From Bacillus sp. DNRA2 (GTDB lineage Bacteria; Bacillota; Bacilli; Bacillales; Cytobacillaceae), in the NCBI RefSeq assembly GCF_012843265.1, contig NZ_JABAIT010000005.1, positions 1 through 64,000 on the forward strand: a stretch of DNA of 64,000 nucleotides, written 5' to 3'. A program made the position numbers and the translations under genes. Under the pieces are notes generated by a model. That model was not told the origin of the DNA. It made no database searches and saw only the letters and a list, made by a program, of their open reading frames with translations. The stretch's first letter is position 1; the number at the start of each line of letters is the position of its first letter. Positions 34,720-42,617 of the stretch are shown here, piece by piece.

Positions 34720-35332
34720 ATGCTCGTTTGTGTTTATTTTTTAAAATAAAATATATCAATACACCGATAATCATGATTCCTAAAACAACATAAATAACAT
34801 TTGAGTATATCCCCATATAATAAAGAACTTTTTCCCACGATTGACCTAGCAATGCCCCTGCTACGACAAGTATGGAATTCCAAATAAGGGTGCCGACGGT
34901 TGTAAAAAAGACAAATAGGACAAACTTCATATTAGACATTCCAGCTGGAATGGAAATTATACTCCTAATAAATGGAATCATCCGGCAAAATAAAACCGTC
35001 CAAAAGCCATGATGATCAAACCAAGCATCTGCCTTTAAAATATCTTCTTTTTTCACATGAAGTAGCTTTCCCCAACGGTCCACAAACTTTAGCAAGCGCT
35101 CAACATCAAGAAGGAGACCAATTCCGTATAAAATAATGGCCCCTAATAAAGAACCACCTGTAGCACTAAAAATTACCCCAAGTACATTTAAATCAGAATG
35201 AGTCGTCATGAAGCCCCCAAACGGCAAAATGAGCTCCGATGGAATAGGCGGGAACACATTTTCTATACACATGAGTAAAAAAATGCCTAAATATCCAAAC
35301 TGTTCCATAAAGTCAGTAATCCAGCTTTGCAT
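34718..35332 (-). CDS. DedA family membrane protein
   Basis: A 204-residue protein with about five membrane helices. Family signs are CIENVFPPIPSELILPFGGF at the N-terminus and FCRMIPFIRSIISIPAGMSN (about residues 115-134). DedA proteins are proton-coupled lipid carriers or flippases for polyprenyl phosphate and related lipids; which one applies here is unknown. It ends in a shared hairpin with the upstream convergent lipoprotein gene. Confidence 0.9.
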   Translation of the reverse strand: MQSWITDFMEQFGYLGIFLLMCIENVFPPIPSELILPFGGFMTTHSDLNVLGVIFSATGGSLLGAIILYGIGLLLDVERLLKFVDRWGKLLHVKKEDILKADAWFDHHGFWTVLFCRMIPFIRSIISIPAGMSNMKFVLFVFFTTVGTLIWNSILVVAGALLGQSWEKVLYYMGIYSNVIYVVLGIMIIGVLIYFILKNKHKRA

Positions 35333-35446
35333 GTGACGCCTCCAAAGTTAACGTATCAAAAAATATTAATGAAACTTCCAAAATTACCCTATTGTAATGT
35401 CACCTTCATTATAACACTCTCATTTGTGAGTCTCTAATCATTCAAC

Positions 35447-35836
35447 TTAGTCCATTAGAAAAATCGGATCGTGATCTAAACTTTTAACACCTTCATCGAA
35501 AATCAACTTTGTTTTGAAATGATAAGAAACCGATGATGACGTTTTTTCAATGGTTTCAGGCAAAGTAAATTGAAACTCAATTTTACTAAGCTCTCCCGAT
35601 TCAATTTGCTGAGCAGCCAGAATTGTTATGGAGTCAACAACCTCGCTAACTTCCGTTATTGGATTCATCTTAATCAAGTCACATTCTATTCTTTTCATCT
35701 TTTGTTCAACCGTTCCACCGATTAAATTAATATGTCCCTTCACGATTTCAGCTCGTCTATACTTATTTTTATTTATGATTAAATCCACCTGAGCAGAACC
35801 AATCCCCATCAATGACATATATTTTCTTAGCATCAT
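35447..35836 (-). CDS. Spo0M-like sporulation control protein, short form
   Basis: A 129-residue protein matching the N-terminal arrestin-like half of Spo0M: MGIGSAQVDLIINKNKYRRA, VKGHINLIGGTVEQKMKRIE, FQFTLPETI. Usual Spo0M is about 260 residues, so this is a single-domain form. GGAGGT is 7 nt before the ATG. Its leader carries a manganese (yybP-ykoY) riboswitch and two terminator hairpins, so expression should rise with Mn. That pairing is unusual and is treated as a finding. Confidence 0.78.
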   Translation of the reverse strand: MMLRKYMSLMGIGSAQVDLIINKNKYRRAEIVKGHINLIGGTVEQKMKRIECDLIKMNPITEVSEVVDSITILAAQQIESGELSKIEFQFTLPETIEKTSSSVSYHFKTKLIFDEGVKSLDHDPIFLMD

Positions 35837-35879
35837 TTAACATACCTCCAGTTAAAGATTCATTTTACTAAAAACAAAA

Positions 35880-35910
35880 ATGACCGCTACCTATATTCGG
35901 TAACGGTCAT
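35880..35910 (-). terminator. Second leader terminator before the Spo0M-like gene
   Basis: ATGACCGtTACC pairs with GGTAGCGGTCAT, then TTTTTGTTTTT on the minus strand. It lies between the riboswitch terminator and the ribosome binding site, and its 5' arm resembles that of the first hairpin. Confidence 0.8.
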
Positions 35911-35921
35911 TTAAAACAAAA

Positions 35922-35952
35922 AGACCCTTACCAATTAACTTGGTAAAGGTCT
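35922..35952 (-). terminator. Riboswitch terminator (expression platform)
   Basis: AGACCTTTACCA pairs with TGGTAAGGGTCT, then TTTTTG. The 5' arm contains the aptamer's own closing strand GACCTTTACC, so aptamer folding and termination exclude each other, the normal on-switch design. Confidence 0.88.
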
Positions 35953-36034
35953 GGCTAACAACGTCAAGGTTGCCAACAAAGCCGAGAGTATCAACTCTGA
36001 ATTGACGACTTTGCTGTAAAAGCTACTCCCCTTT
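35942..36034 (-). ncRNA. yybP-ykoY manganese riboswitch
   Basis: On the minus strand it reads AAAGGGGAGTAGC, then AAAGTCGTCAATTC, CTCGGCTTTGTTGGCA and finally AGACCTTTACC. These are the conserved segments of the yybP-ykoY Mn(II) aptamer in the right order, including both metal-site loops and the P1 strand. It precedes a Spo0M-like gene, not a known Mn exporter or TerC gene. Confidence 0.93.
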
Positions 36035-36060
36035 AGAGGATTTAGTATATTGTTAACTTA

Positions 36061-36089
36061 AGAATAAGGTGAAACTTCAAGTGTGTCAA
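36061..36089 (-). promoter_or_regulatory. Sigma-A promoter of the riboswitch transcript
   Basis: TTGACA (36084-36089) and TATTCT (36061-36066) are separated by 17 bp on the minus strand, about 30 nt before the aptamer. TATACT at 36044-36049 is an alternative -10. Confidence 0.55.
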
Positions 36090-36101
36090 TAGAAAAAATG
36101 A

Positions 36102-37463
36102 TTAATTAATCAAGCTTTGTAGTGGTGCTGGGATTCTTCCGCCTCGTCTAATAAACTTCTCTGGGCTAAAAGCATTGACACCCATTACAGGGGCACGACC
36201 CAGCAATCCGCCAAATTCCACCATTTCCCCTTCTTTTTTACCTGGAACAGGGATAATGCGAACGGCTGTCGTTTTTTTATTAATCATTCCAATCGCCGCT
36301 TCGTCGGCAATCATCGCTGACAAAGCTGCTGGAGTGACGTCACCTGTGATGGCAATCATATCAAGTCCAACTGAACAAACACACGTCATTGCCTCAAGCT
36401 TTGACAAGGTTAAGGCGCCATCAACTATACCGCGAATCATTCCATTATCTTCACTCACTGGGATAAACGCTCCACTTAGTCCGCCCACGTAGGAACTGGC
36501 CATCGCTCCACCTTTTTTCACAGCATCATTCATTAGCGCAAGCGCAGCAATCGTACCATGTGTGCCGACACGTTCAAGACCAATTTCTTCAAGAATTTCA
36601 GCGACACTATCGTTAATAGCATTGGTTGGAGCAAGTGATAAATCCATAATTCCAAACGGAACACCAAGACGTTCTGCCACAACTCGTCCGATTAACTCAC
36701 CAGCACGGGTAATTTTAAAGGCTGTTTTCTTAATCACCTCTGAAACTTCGCCAAGGTCGGCATCTGGATGGCGTTTCAAAGCATTTAATACAACGCCAGG
36801 TCCACTAACGCCTACATTTAAGACTACTTCGCCTTCACCTGATCCATGAAATGCTCCAGCCATGAACGGATTATCTTCAACTGGGTTACAAAATACAACC
36901 AACTTTGCACAAGCTAAACCATTTTGATCTTTTGTCAGCTCAGCTGCTTCCTTCATAATATGACCGAGCTTACTGACTGCATCCATATTGATTCCAGTTC
37001 TGGTTGTTGCGACAGAAATCGATGAGCATACTCGCTCTGTTACACTCAATGCCTCAGGAAGTGCATCTAAAAGCACCATGTCTCCTTTAGCAATCCCTTT
37101 ATGTACTAATGCTGAATAACCACCGATAAAGTCAATTCCCAACACTTTAGCAGCTTTATCCAAAGTTTTCGCAAGCTCAATAGCCTCTTCCTTTGTTGCA
37201 TTCCCAAGAATTTCAGCAATGGGCGAAATCGAAATCCGCTTATTAATAATTGGAATCCCAAATTCCTTTTCTACTTGTTCGGCAACTGCCTTTAAATTCT
37301 TTGCGTAAGTCGTAATTTTATCGTAAACCTTTTGATTCATTTTGTTAAAATCAGAATCACCACAATCATGAAGGTTAATCCCCATCGTAACAGTGCGAAT
37401 ATCAAGGTTTTCCATCTGAACCATTCTAATGGTTTCCATCATTTCTTGAATTGCTATATTCAT
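36102..37463 (-). CDS. PFL family protein (UPF0210/DUF711)
   Basis: A 453-residue cytosolic protein of the UPF0210 family, related in fold to glycyl-radical PFL-like proteins but of unknown activity. Conserved stretches include [12 protein letters not shown] at the N-terminus, [13 protein letters not shown] (near residue 206) and [16 protein letters not shown] (near residue 328). It lies 14 nt behind an ACT domain gene in one operon under a glycine riboswitch, which points to amino acid, perhaps glycine or serine, metabolism. An AAGGGGG site precedes the ATG. Confidence 0.9.
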   Translation of the reverse strand: MNIAIQEMMETIRMVQMENLDIRTVTMGINLHDCGDSDFNKMNQKVYDKITTYAKNLKAVAEQVEKEFGIPIINKRISISPIAEILGNATKEEAIELAKTLDKAAKVLGIDFIGGYSALVHKGIAKGDMVLLDALPEALSVTERVCSSISVATTRTGINMDAVSKLGHIMKEAAELTKDQNGLACAKLVVFCNPVEDNPFMAGAFHGSGEGEVVLNVGVSGPGVVLNALKRHPDADLGEVSEVIKKTAFKITRAGELIGRVVAERLGVPFGIMDLSLAPTNAINDSVAEILEEIGLERVGTHGTIAALALMNDAVKKGGAMASSYVGGLSGAFIPVSEDNGMIRGIVDGALTLSKLEAMTCVCSVGLDMIAITGDVTPAALSAMIADEAAIGMINKKTTAVRIIPVPGKKEGEMVEFGGLLGRAPVMGVNAFSPEKFIRRGGRIPAPLQSLIN

Positions 37464-37477
37464 TATGGAAGTCCCCC

Positions 37478-37753
37478 TTATATCCGATGCATGGCTTGGA
37501 AAATTTCCTCAAGCTGAATATTGATTTTTAGCCCCATTTCCTCACTCAATTCATCAAGTTGTTGTTGGAGCTGATCGAGATTTTCCTTTCCAGTTACATC
37601 CACCAGCATCATCATCGTGAAGAAATCCTGGAGAATGGTTTGACTAATATCCAAAATATTGACGCTGTTATCAGCCAATATATTTGTTACTTTTGCAATA
37701 ATGCCAACCTGGTCTTTCCCAATAACACTTACTACTGCTCGTCTTTGCTTCAT
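37478..37753 (-). CDS. ACT domain protein (UPF0237)
   Basis: A 91-residue stand-alone ACT domain ([20 protein letters not shown], then [20 protein letters not shown]) that should bind a small ligand such as an amino acid. It is the partner normally found before PFL/UPF0210 genes. The ATG at 37753 is preferred over the GTG at 37762, because AGAGGTG lies 6 nt upstream. The glycine riboswitch in its leader suggests glycine as the signal for the operon. Confidence 0.9.
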   Translation of the reverse strand: MKQRRAVVSVIGKDQVGIIAKVTNILADNSVNILDISQTILQDFFTMMMLVDVTGKENLDQLQQQLDELSEEMGLKINIQLEEIFQAMHRI

Positions 37754-37792
37754 CTCTAACACCTCTTGTTATTATTATCGAAAAATAAAAAA

Positions 37793-37813
37793 AGATTGGA
37801 ATTTCTCCAATCT
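37793..37813 (-). terminator. Glycine riboswitch terminator
   Basis: AGATTGGA pairs with TCCAATCT and is followed by TTTTTTTATTTTT on the minus strand, between the aptamer and the ACT gene. Confidence 0.88.
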
Positions 37814-37860
37814 CAGGTAGGTTAGTTGAATAACAAAATCAGCGTTTATTTGTTACTCTT

Positions 37861-37929
37861 CTGTCCTTTTGCCTGAGATTGTGAATCCTTCGGCGCCACT
37901 TTCGTTGCGGTCTCTCCAGAAGCTGCTCC
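37861..37929 (-). ncRNA. Glycine riboswitch (single aptamer)
   Basis: On the minus strand it reads TTCTGGAGAGACC, GGCGCCGAAGGATTCACAAT and CTCAGGCAAAAGGACAG, the conserved segments of the gcvT-type glycine aptamer. Only one aptamer is visible. Its 3' CAATCTCAGG is the exact complement of CCTGAGATTG (37808-37817) at the base of the terminator, giving a clear antiterminator. Confidence 0.92.
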
Positions 37930-37986
37930 AGTTATAGTGTGATCCATAACCTTCATTGCTTGCATAATATTTTATTAATAAAATGA

Positions 37987-38015
37987 TGGTAACAATAAAA
38001 ACCCTGGTCGTCAAT
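37987..38015 (-). promoter_or_regulatory. Sigma-A promoter of the ACT-PFL operon
   Basis: TTGACG and TACCAT with a 17-bp spacer on the minus strand, about 55 nt before the glycine aptamer and against the 3' end of the helicase gene. Positions may be off by one base. Confidence 0.5.
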
Positions 38016-38019
38016 AGGA

Positions 38020-39501
38020 TTATCTAGAGTTTCTTCGTTTTCCTGCAAGGGTTTTTGCGCCCTTTTTCTTCATAGCAGGTTTAACTGTGCCACGAGCTGC
38101 TTTCTGTTCTGGCTTGTTCTTGCCTCTTGGAGTAAATTTTGAGTCTGGCTGATTTTTGCTTCTTGGAGTTGACTTCGGCTCTGACTGATCCTTGCTTCTT
38201 GATGTTAATTTGGGCTCTGACTGATTTTTGCTTCTAGGAGTTGATTTCGTCTCTGGTTGATTATTCTTGCTTCTGGCAGTCGTTTTGGTTTTGTAACCCT
38301 TGTTATTTTGCTTCCTATTTGGTTTGCGCTTTGTCTTCGATGTATCCTTTTCCTCGATACCTTTTGCTTCATTTTCTGCTTTCTTCATATTACCAATGTT
38401 TTGCTTATTAATCGTAATATTTAATTCTTTTTCAATCAGATCAAGGGCAGGGCGATCTTTCGAGGAATATAACGTGATAGCAAGACCGGTCATGCCCGCG
38501 CGTCCTGTTCTACCGATACGATGAATGTAGCTTTCAGCATCCTGAGGGATGTCGTAATTGTATACATGGGTAACACCCTCGACATCAAGTCCTCGGGCCG
38601 CAACATCGGTAGCAATCAAGAGCTGAATTTCGGCCTCACGGAATTTCTTCATCACTTGTTCACGTTTTGCCTGCGTCAAGTCCCCATGCAATTCGTCACA
38701 CGGAAAGCCGTGAGCTTTGAGTGCATCATAAAGTTTAGAAACGCGTCGTTTTGTTCGACAAAATACAACTGCTAAAAATGGTCGATGAGTTTCGATTAAC
38801 TCAATCAAGGTTGCTTGTTTAGCCCTATCTATGGTGTGAATCGCCATTTGCTTGACCGATTGGGCTGGTCCTTGAGTTTTTTCCACTTGAATATACTTCG
38901 GATCACTCATGTGCTTTTTGGCTAGGTTACGAATTTCAGGAGGCATCGTCGCTGAGAACAATAAAGTTTGTCTTCTCTTTGGAGTTGCTTTGATGATTTC
39001 CTCCACCTCATCCAGAAAGCCAATATGGAGCATTTGGTCCGCTTCATCGAGAACTAACGTTGACAGTGACAATAAATCAATGGTTTCTCGTCGAATATGA
39101 TCAAGTAATCGACCTGGCGTTCCGACAACAATTTGGATATTTTTTTTGAGTTTGTTTAATTGTTTTTCAACATCCTGTCCACCGTAAGCAGCGAGCACAT
39201 TTATGTTATCGTTGTTTTGAATTAATTTTTCAACTTCATTGGTAATTTGCAAGGCTAACTCTCTTGTCGGGGTAACGATTAATGCTTGAATCTGCGTTGC
39301 GTTTAGGTTGATTTTTTCGAGAATTGGTAAAATAAAGGCAAATGTCTTGCCTGTACCCGTTTGTGCTTGAGCGATTACATCTTTCCCATCCATTACCAAT
39401 GGAATCGCTTGCTCCTGAATCGGTGTTGGTATGGCAATGCCGTTTTCGGTTAATTTATTGACTATGTTTGCAGAAATACCCATTGATAAAAAATCAGGCA
39501 T
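38020..39501 (-). CDS. DEAD-box RNA helicase with a repeated basic tail
   Basis: A 493-residue ATP-dependent RNA helicase. The motifs are complete: [11 protein letters not shown] (Walker A), [28 protein letters not shown] and [10 protein letters not shown]. The catalytic core ends near residue 370. The tail (about 385-493) is very basic and contains five imperfect 12-residue repeats of the [12 protein letters not shown] type, which should bind RNA non-specifically. It resembles CshA-type cold and ribosome assembly helicases, but I cannot tell which paralog. It is a single gene. My by-eye reading of the stop position differed by one base, so the 3' end may be off by one. Confidence 0.92.
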   Translation of the reverse strand: MPDFLSMGISANIVNKLTENGIAIPTPIQEQAIPLVMDGKDVIAQAQTGTGKTFAFILPILEKINLNATQIQALIVTPTRELALQITNEVEKLIQNNDNINVLAAYGGQDVEKQLNKLKKNIQIVVGTPGRLLDHIRRETIDLLSLSTLVLDEADQMLHIGFLDEVEEIIKATPKRRQTLLFSATMPPEIRNLAKKHMSDPKYIQVEKTQGPAQSVKQMAIHTIDRAKQATLIELIETHRPFLAVVFCRTKRRVSKLYDALKAHGFPCDELHGDLTQAKREQVMKKFREAEIQLLIATDVAARGLDVEGVTHVYNYDIPQDAESYIHRIGRTGRAGMTGLAITLYSSKDRPALDLIEKELNITINKQNIGNMKKAENEAKGIEEKDTSKTKRKPNRKQNNKGYKTKTTARSKNNQPETKSTPRSKNQSEPKLTSRSKDQSEPKSTPRSKNQPDSKFTPRGKNKPEQKAARGTVKPAMKKKGAKTLAGKRRNSR

Positions 39502-39763
39502 TCTTATCCCTACTTTCCTTAATAAAAACTCATCCTTCTAATAATGAGTGTTATTCTGGAAAATAGCAAACATTGTTTTTGTCTTGTTTCATTAAGATAA
39601 ATATCAAATATATAGTTCTTGGTTACTACAATAATCTTGCATGTGTTCAGTTTCAGAAAATTTCCCACTCGTTTTGAACCTATAAAACCCTCTTAAGATC
39701 ATTTCAAAGGTTCTTTCATTAAATTTTGAACTATTGATTCTGCCATGCTAAAAACAAAAAGCA
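39502..39763. other. Intergenic region upstream of the helicase
   Basis: About 260-300 bp, AT-rich, presumably the helicase promoter and leader. I see no ORF, riboswitch or repeat. It ends at the acx terminator. Confidence 0.4.
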
Positions 39764-39791
39764 AGCGACAGCTGCAAAAGCAACTGTCGCT
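39764..39791 (-). terminator. Terminator of the acx operon
   Basis: AGCGACAGtTGC pairs with GCAgCTGTCGCT, followed by TGCTTTTTG on the minus strand. Confidence 0.88.
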
Positions 39792-39804
39792 CACCACAAA
39801 ATCT

Positions 39805-40305
39805 TTATTTTACCACTGGAAGTGGCTTGCCTAGCCATTCGCTGTAAAATGCGTCAATGTCAGGCTCGAAATCCTTTAAGATGGGATACCAAGGAGTCAC
39901 CGCTTCAACCTCAAGTTGGGCTGCACACTCTGGGCAGTAGTACTCACGGATGACTTGCCATTCAGGGTCTGGAGCGAGCATTTTAGGATAGAGCTCGTTC
40001 AATTTATCCTGCGTATCACGGACATGAATGAGCGCGTGCATCTTCCAGTTATCATCTGCAGAACAGAACTCGTGGCCGCAGTCACATTTTACAACGCGCT
40101 GTCCACCTGCTTTTTGAACGATATACAAATGCAGACCCGCCGGGAGTAAAATGGGATCGTTCCACTCTACACGTTCTTGCAAAATGCTGATATATTTTTC
40201 AAAACGATCACCATCTTTAAAATTGGACAGCATTTCTTTGAGCTTATAGAAATCAATTGTTCCATCGATTAATTCTTCTATCGTTTTGCGATCATATTGT
40301 GTCAT
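39805..40305 (-). CDS. acxC: Acetone carboxylase gamma subunit
   Basis: A 166-residue small subunit. A zinc-type cysteine arrangement is visible: KCDCGHEFCSADDNWK near residue 75 and YYCPECAAQLEVE near 125. It ends the acxA-acxB-acxC operon, with 26 nt from the alpha gene. Acetone carboxylase converts acetone, bicarbonate and ATP to acetoacetate and AMP in an alpha2-beta2-gamma2 complex. Confidence 0.9.
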   Translation of the reverse strand: MTQYDRKTIEELIDGTIDFYKLKEMLSNFKDGDRFEKYISILQERVEWNDPILLPAGLHLYIVQKAGGQRVVKCDCGHEFCSADDNWKMHALIHVRDTQDKLNELYPKMLAPDPEWQVIREYYCPECAAQLEVEAVTPWYPILKDFEPDIDAFYSEWLGKPLPVVK

Positions 40306-40331
40306 GATTTCACCCCACCAATCCAGATTAA

Positions 40332-42602
40332 TTATTTATTGCGATCAATTTTTCGACCGAATACTGGAACACCTAATTCATCTTCGGTAAGCTTCCATTC
40401 AGCTGGAAGGCTCCAGAATTCCTTGAATTCATTAGCAAAGTTTTCACTTAGAGCAAAGCTTGATGCATACATGTGACGAACTTGAACAGAAGCATCCTTT
40501 TTGATGATGTCGGAACGCTCCGATTTAATCCATTCAGATACAGGAACACCACGTTTTAAGCGGTCTTTGCGAATTTCTCGACGACGAGCTTCCGTTGCTT
40601 TTTCATCAACGATATATTTACCTTTTTCATCCTGATTGACAACGGCACCGTATACTTTCTCAGCATAGCGCACTAGGATGTGCCCTTCGTTCAAGTCATC
40701 CTCAATCGCTTTCGCACGACGCTCAAGTGGGTCGCCAAAGCCTGGGCCTCCACGAAGGTAGTTCAAATACAGATCGTAATCTTCAAAGATGGTTTCGGTT
40801 GTAATTGCCTGTTTATCACGAATTATTTCCGCACCAGCAATTAACTGATCGTAGTTTGGATTATCTGGATCGATGTCACCACCGGTTGGTAATGGAAGTT
40901 TGTTGTCGATCCGCTCTTTTAGGTTCGTTTTATGCGCTTCAAAACGATAACCAGAAGCAGCAGGATAGCCACCCATTAGACCACAGTCACTGGACATGTA
41001 GCCATTCCCCATAAAGAACATCGTCCAGTCTTTTGCACCGTATACCATTCGCAAGGTTTCATAGCCGCTTCCACCACGGTATTTACCGTAACCAGCTGTA
41101 TTTGGCTTAATGCTGCGACCAAGGTAAATGAGCGGTTCAGCAAGTTCCCATATTTCCATATCACCCATATCGCCTTCAGGATTCCAAATCGCAGCTGCGT
41201 GGGAAATACCATCGCGAACTGCACTTGCGCCAATCCCTTCAGCGGCTGATTCAAAGCTGTTAACGGCATGACTTTCGTCAAATTGATTCATACCGCCACC
41301 TTGGAGCCAGTTGGAAGTATTTGCATTACCAGCATTAACCTCTTCCAAATAACCTCTGGCAAAATAGTTCCGACTAAGCGCACGCCATAGTGGACTCCAT
41401 GCTGAAACAAGGAAATGCCAGGCATAACTATGGGCGGTCCGAATATCATCTGGATTTAACCAAGACCCATATGGTAAGTCAAATTGCGAAGCATATAATG
41501 CTCCATCGTTAACCCTGTCATTTGGAATTAAAGTTTGCGACATCATCACCCAAATTCCACTTGTAATGGCAACCGGTGTCGCATTATAGCTGTGCCAGCC
41601 CCAACGGTTAACTCCTTCAAAATCAATCTGGAATTTCCCATCTTTATGAATGGTCATTTCTGTTGGTGCGTGCATAATCGTATTCACGCGTGCGTACGGA
41701 GGAACATCAAGATCCTTGTATGGTACGTCAACAAACGATACTTGGCGATACTTTCCAGGGATAAGTAAACTTTTCACCTGATTAACGAATCCCCGACGAC
41801 CGTCTTCAATAACCTCACGAACAAAGTGTTTATATGTGTCAACGCCTTCTTCTTTAATAATATCGAGGACAAGATCACGAATCATATGACAACCAGCAAT
41901 CCGTGTACGCTCATCAAGAAGCCAATATTTTGTTGTCCGGACAGAGCGCTGCGATTCAATAACCCAGTCTTTTAACAATTCATCTCTCTTACCAATTTTC
42001 CGACAGGCAACCTGATAACCATCGTCATAACGAGTGACCGGTCCAACTGTCATACTTCCTGGTGCAGTTGCACCAACATCAATTACGTGCGTAACGCCAC
42101 CAACCCAACCAAGCAATTCACCTTCATGGAAAATTGGCACGATTGTATGAACATCACAAGGATGCACGTTTCCAATTTGGCAGTCGTTATTACAGAAAAT
42201 ATCGCCATCCTCGATACCCGGATTATCTTCATAGTCATTTTTAATCATATATTTAATCGCTGAGCCCATCGTACCGACGTGAATAATAATACCGGTAGAT
42301 GTAACGACAGAATCTGCTTCAGGTGTATAAAGAGTAAAGCATAATTCTCCTTCCTGCTCTACGATTGGAGAGGCTGCTACCTTCTTAGCCGTTTCCCTTG
42401 CATGAACAACCCCACCGCGAAGTTTAGAAAAAATCTTTTCATAGCGAATGGGATTTGTTTCTTTTAACGGCAACGTTCTTAAACCAGCATAATGACCAGT
42501 TTCACGGCTAATATCGTCAATTTCCTGGCGCATTTCCCTTAACGTTTTTCCATCCCAGCCAATATTCTTACGACTTTGCAATCCTTTTTCAGTAGTCTTC
42601 AT
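40332..42602 (-). CDS. acxB: Acetone carboxylase alpha subunit (HyuB family)
   Basis: A 756-residue hydantoinase B/oxoprolinase-like subunit. The N-terminal KTTEKGLQSRKNIGWDGKTL and the metal and substrate core (GDIFCNNDCQIGNVHPCDVH, then GGVTHVIDVGATAPGS) match acetone carboxylase alpha chains. It lies between beta and gamma genes, 15 nt behind beta. It should hold the Mn site where acetone enolate is carboxylated. This is family knowledge applied by homology. Confidence 0.92.
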   Translation of the reverse strand: MKTTEKGLQSRKNIGWDGKTLREMRQEIDDISRETGHYAGLRTLPLKETNPIRYEKIFSKLRGGVVHARETAKKVAASPIVEQEGELCFTLYTPEADSVVTSTGIIIHVGTMGSAIKYMIKNDYEDNPGIEDGDIFCNNDCQIGNVHPCDVHTIVPIFHEGELLGWVGGVTHVIDVGATAPGSMTVGPVTRYDDGYQVACRKIGKRDELLKDWVIESQRSVRTTKYWLLDERTRIAGCHMIRDLVLDIIKEEGVDTYKHFVREVIEDGRRGFVNQVKSLLIPGKYRQVSFVDVPYKDLDVPPYARVNTIMHAPTEMTIHKDGKFQIDFEGVNRWGWHSYNATPVAITSGIWVMMSQTLIPNDRVNDGALYASQFDLPYGSWLNPDDIRTAHSYAWHFLVSAWSPLWRALSRNYFARGYLEEVNAGNANTSNWLQGGGMNQFDESHAVNSFESAAEGIGASAVRDGISHAAAIWNPEGDMGDMEIWELAEPLIYLGRSIKPNTAGYGKYRGGSGYETLRMVYGAKDWTMFFMGNGYMSSDCGLMGGYPAASGYRFEAHKTNLKERIDNKLPLPTGGDIDPDNPNYDQLIAGAEIIRDKQAITTETIFEDYDLYLNYLRGGPGFGDPLERRAKAIEDDLNEGHILVRYAEKVYGAVVNQDEKGKYIVDEKATEARRREIRKDRLKRGVPVSEWIKSERSDIIKKDASVQVRHMYASSFALSENFANEFKEFWSLPAEWKLTEDELGVPVFGRKIDRNK

Positions 42603-42617
42603 TCTAAAACCTCCCTT

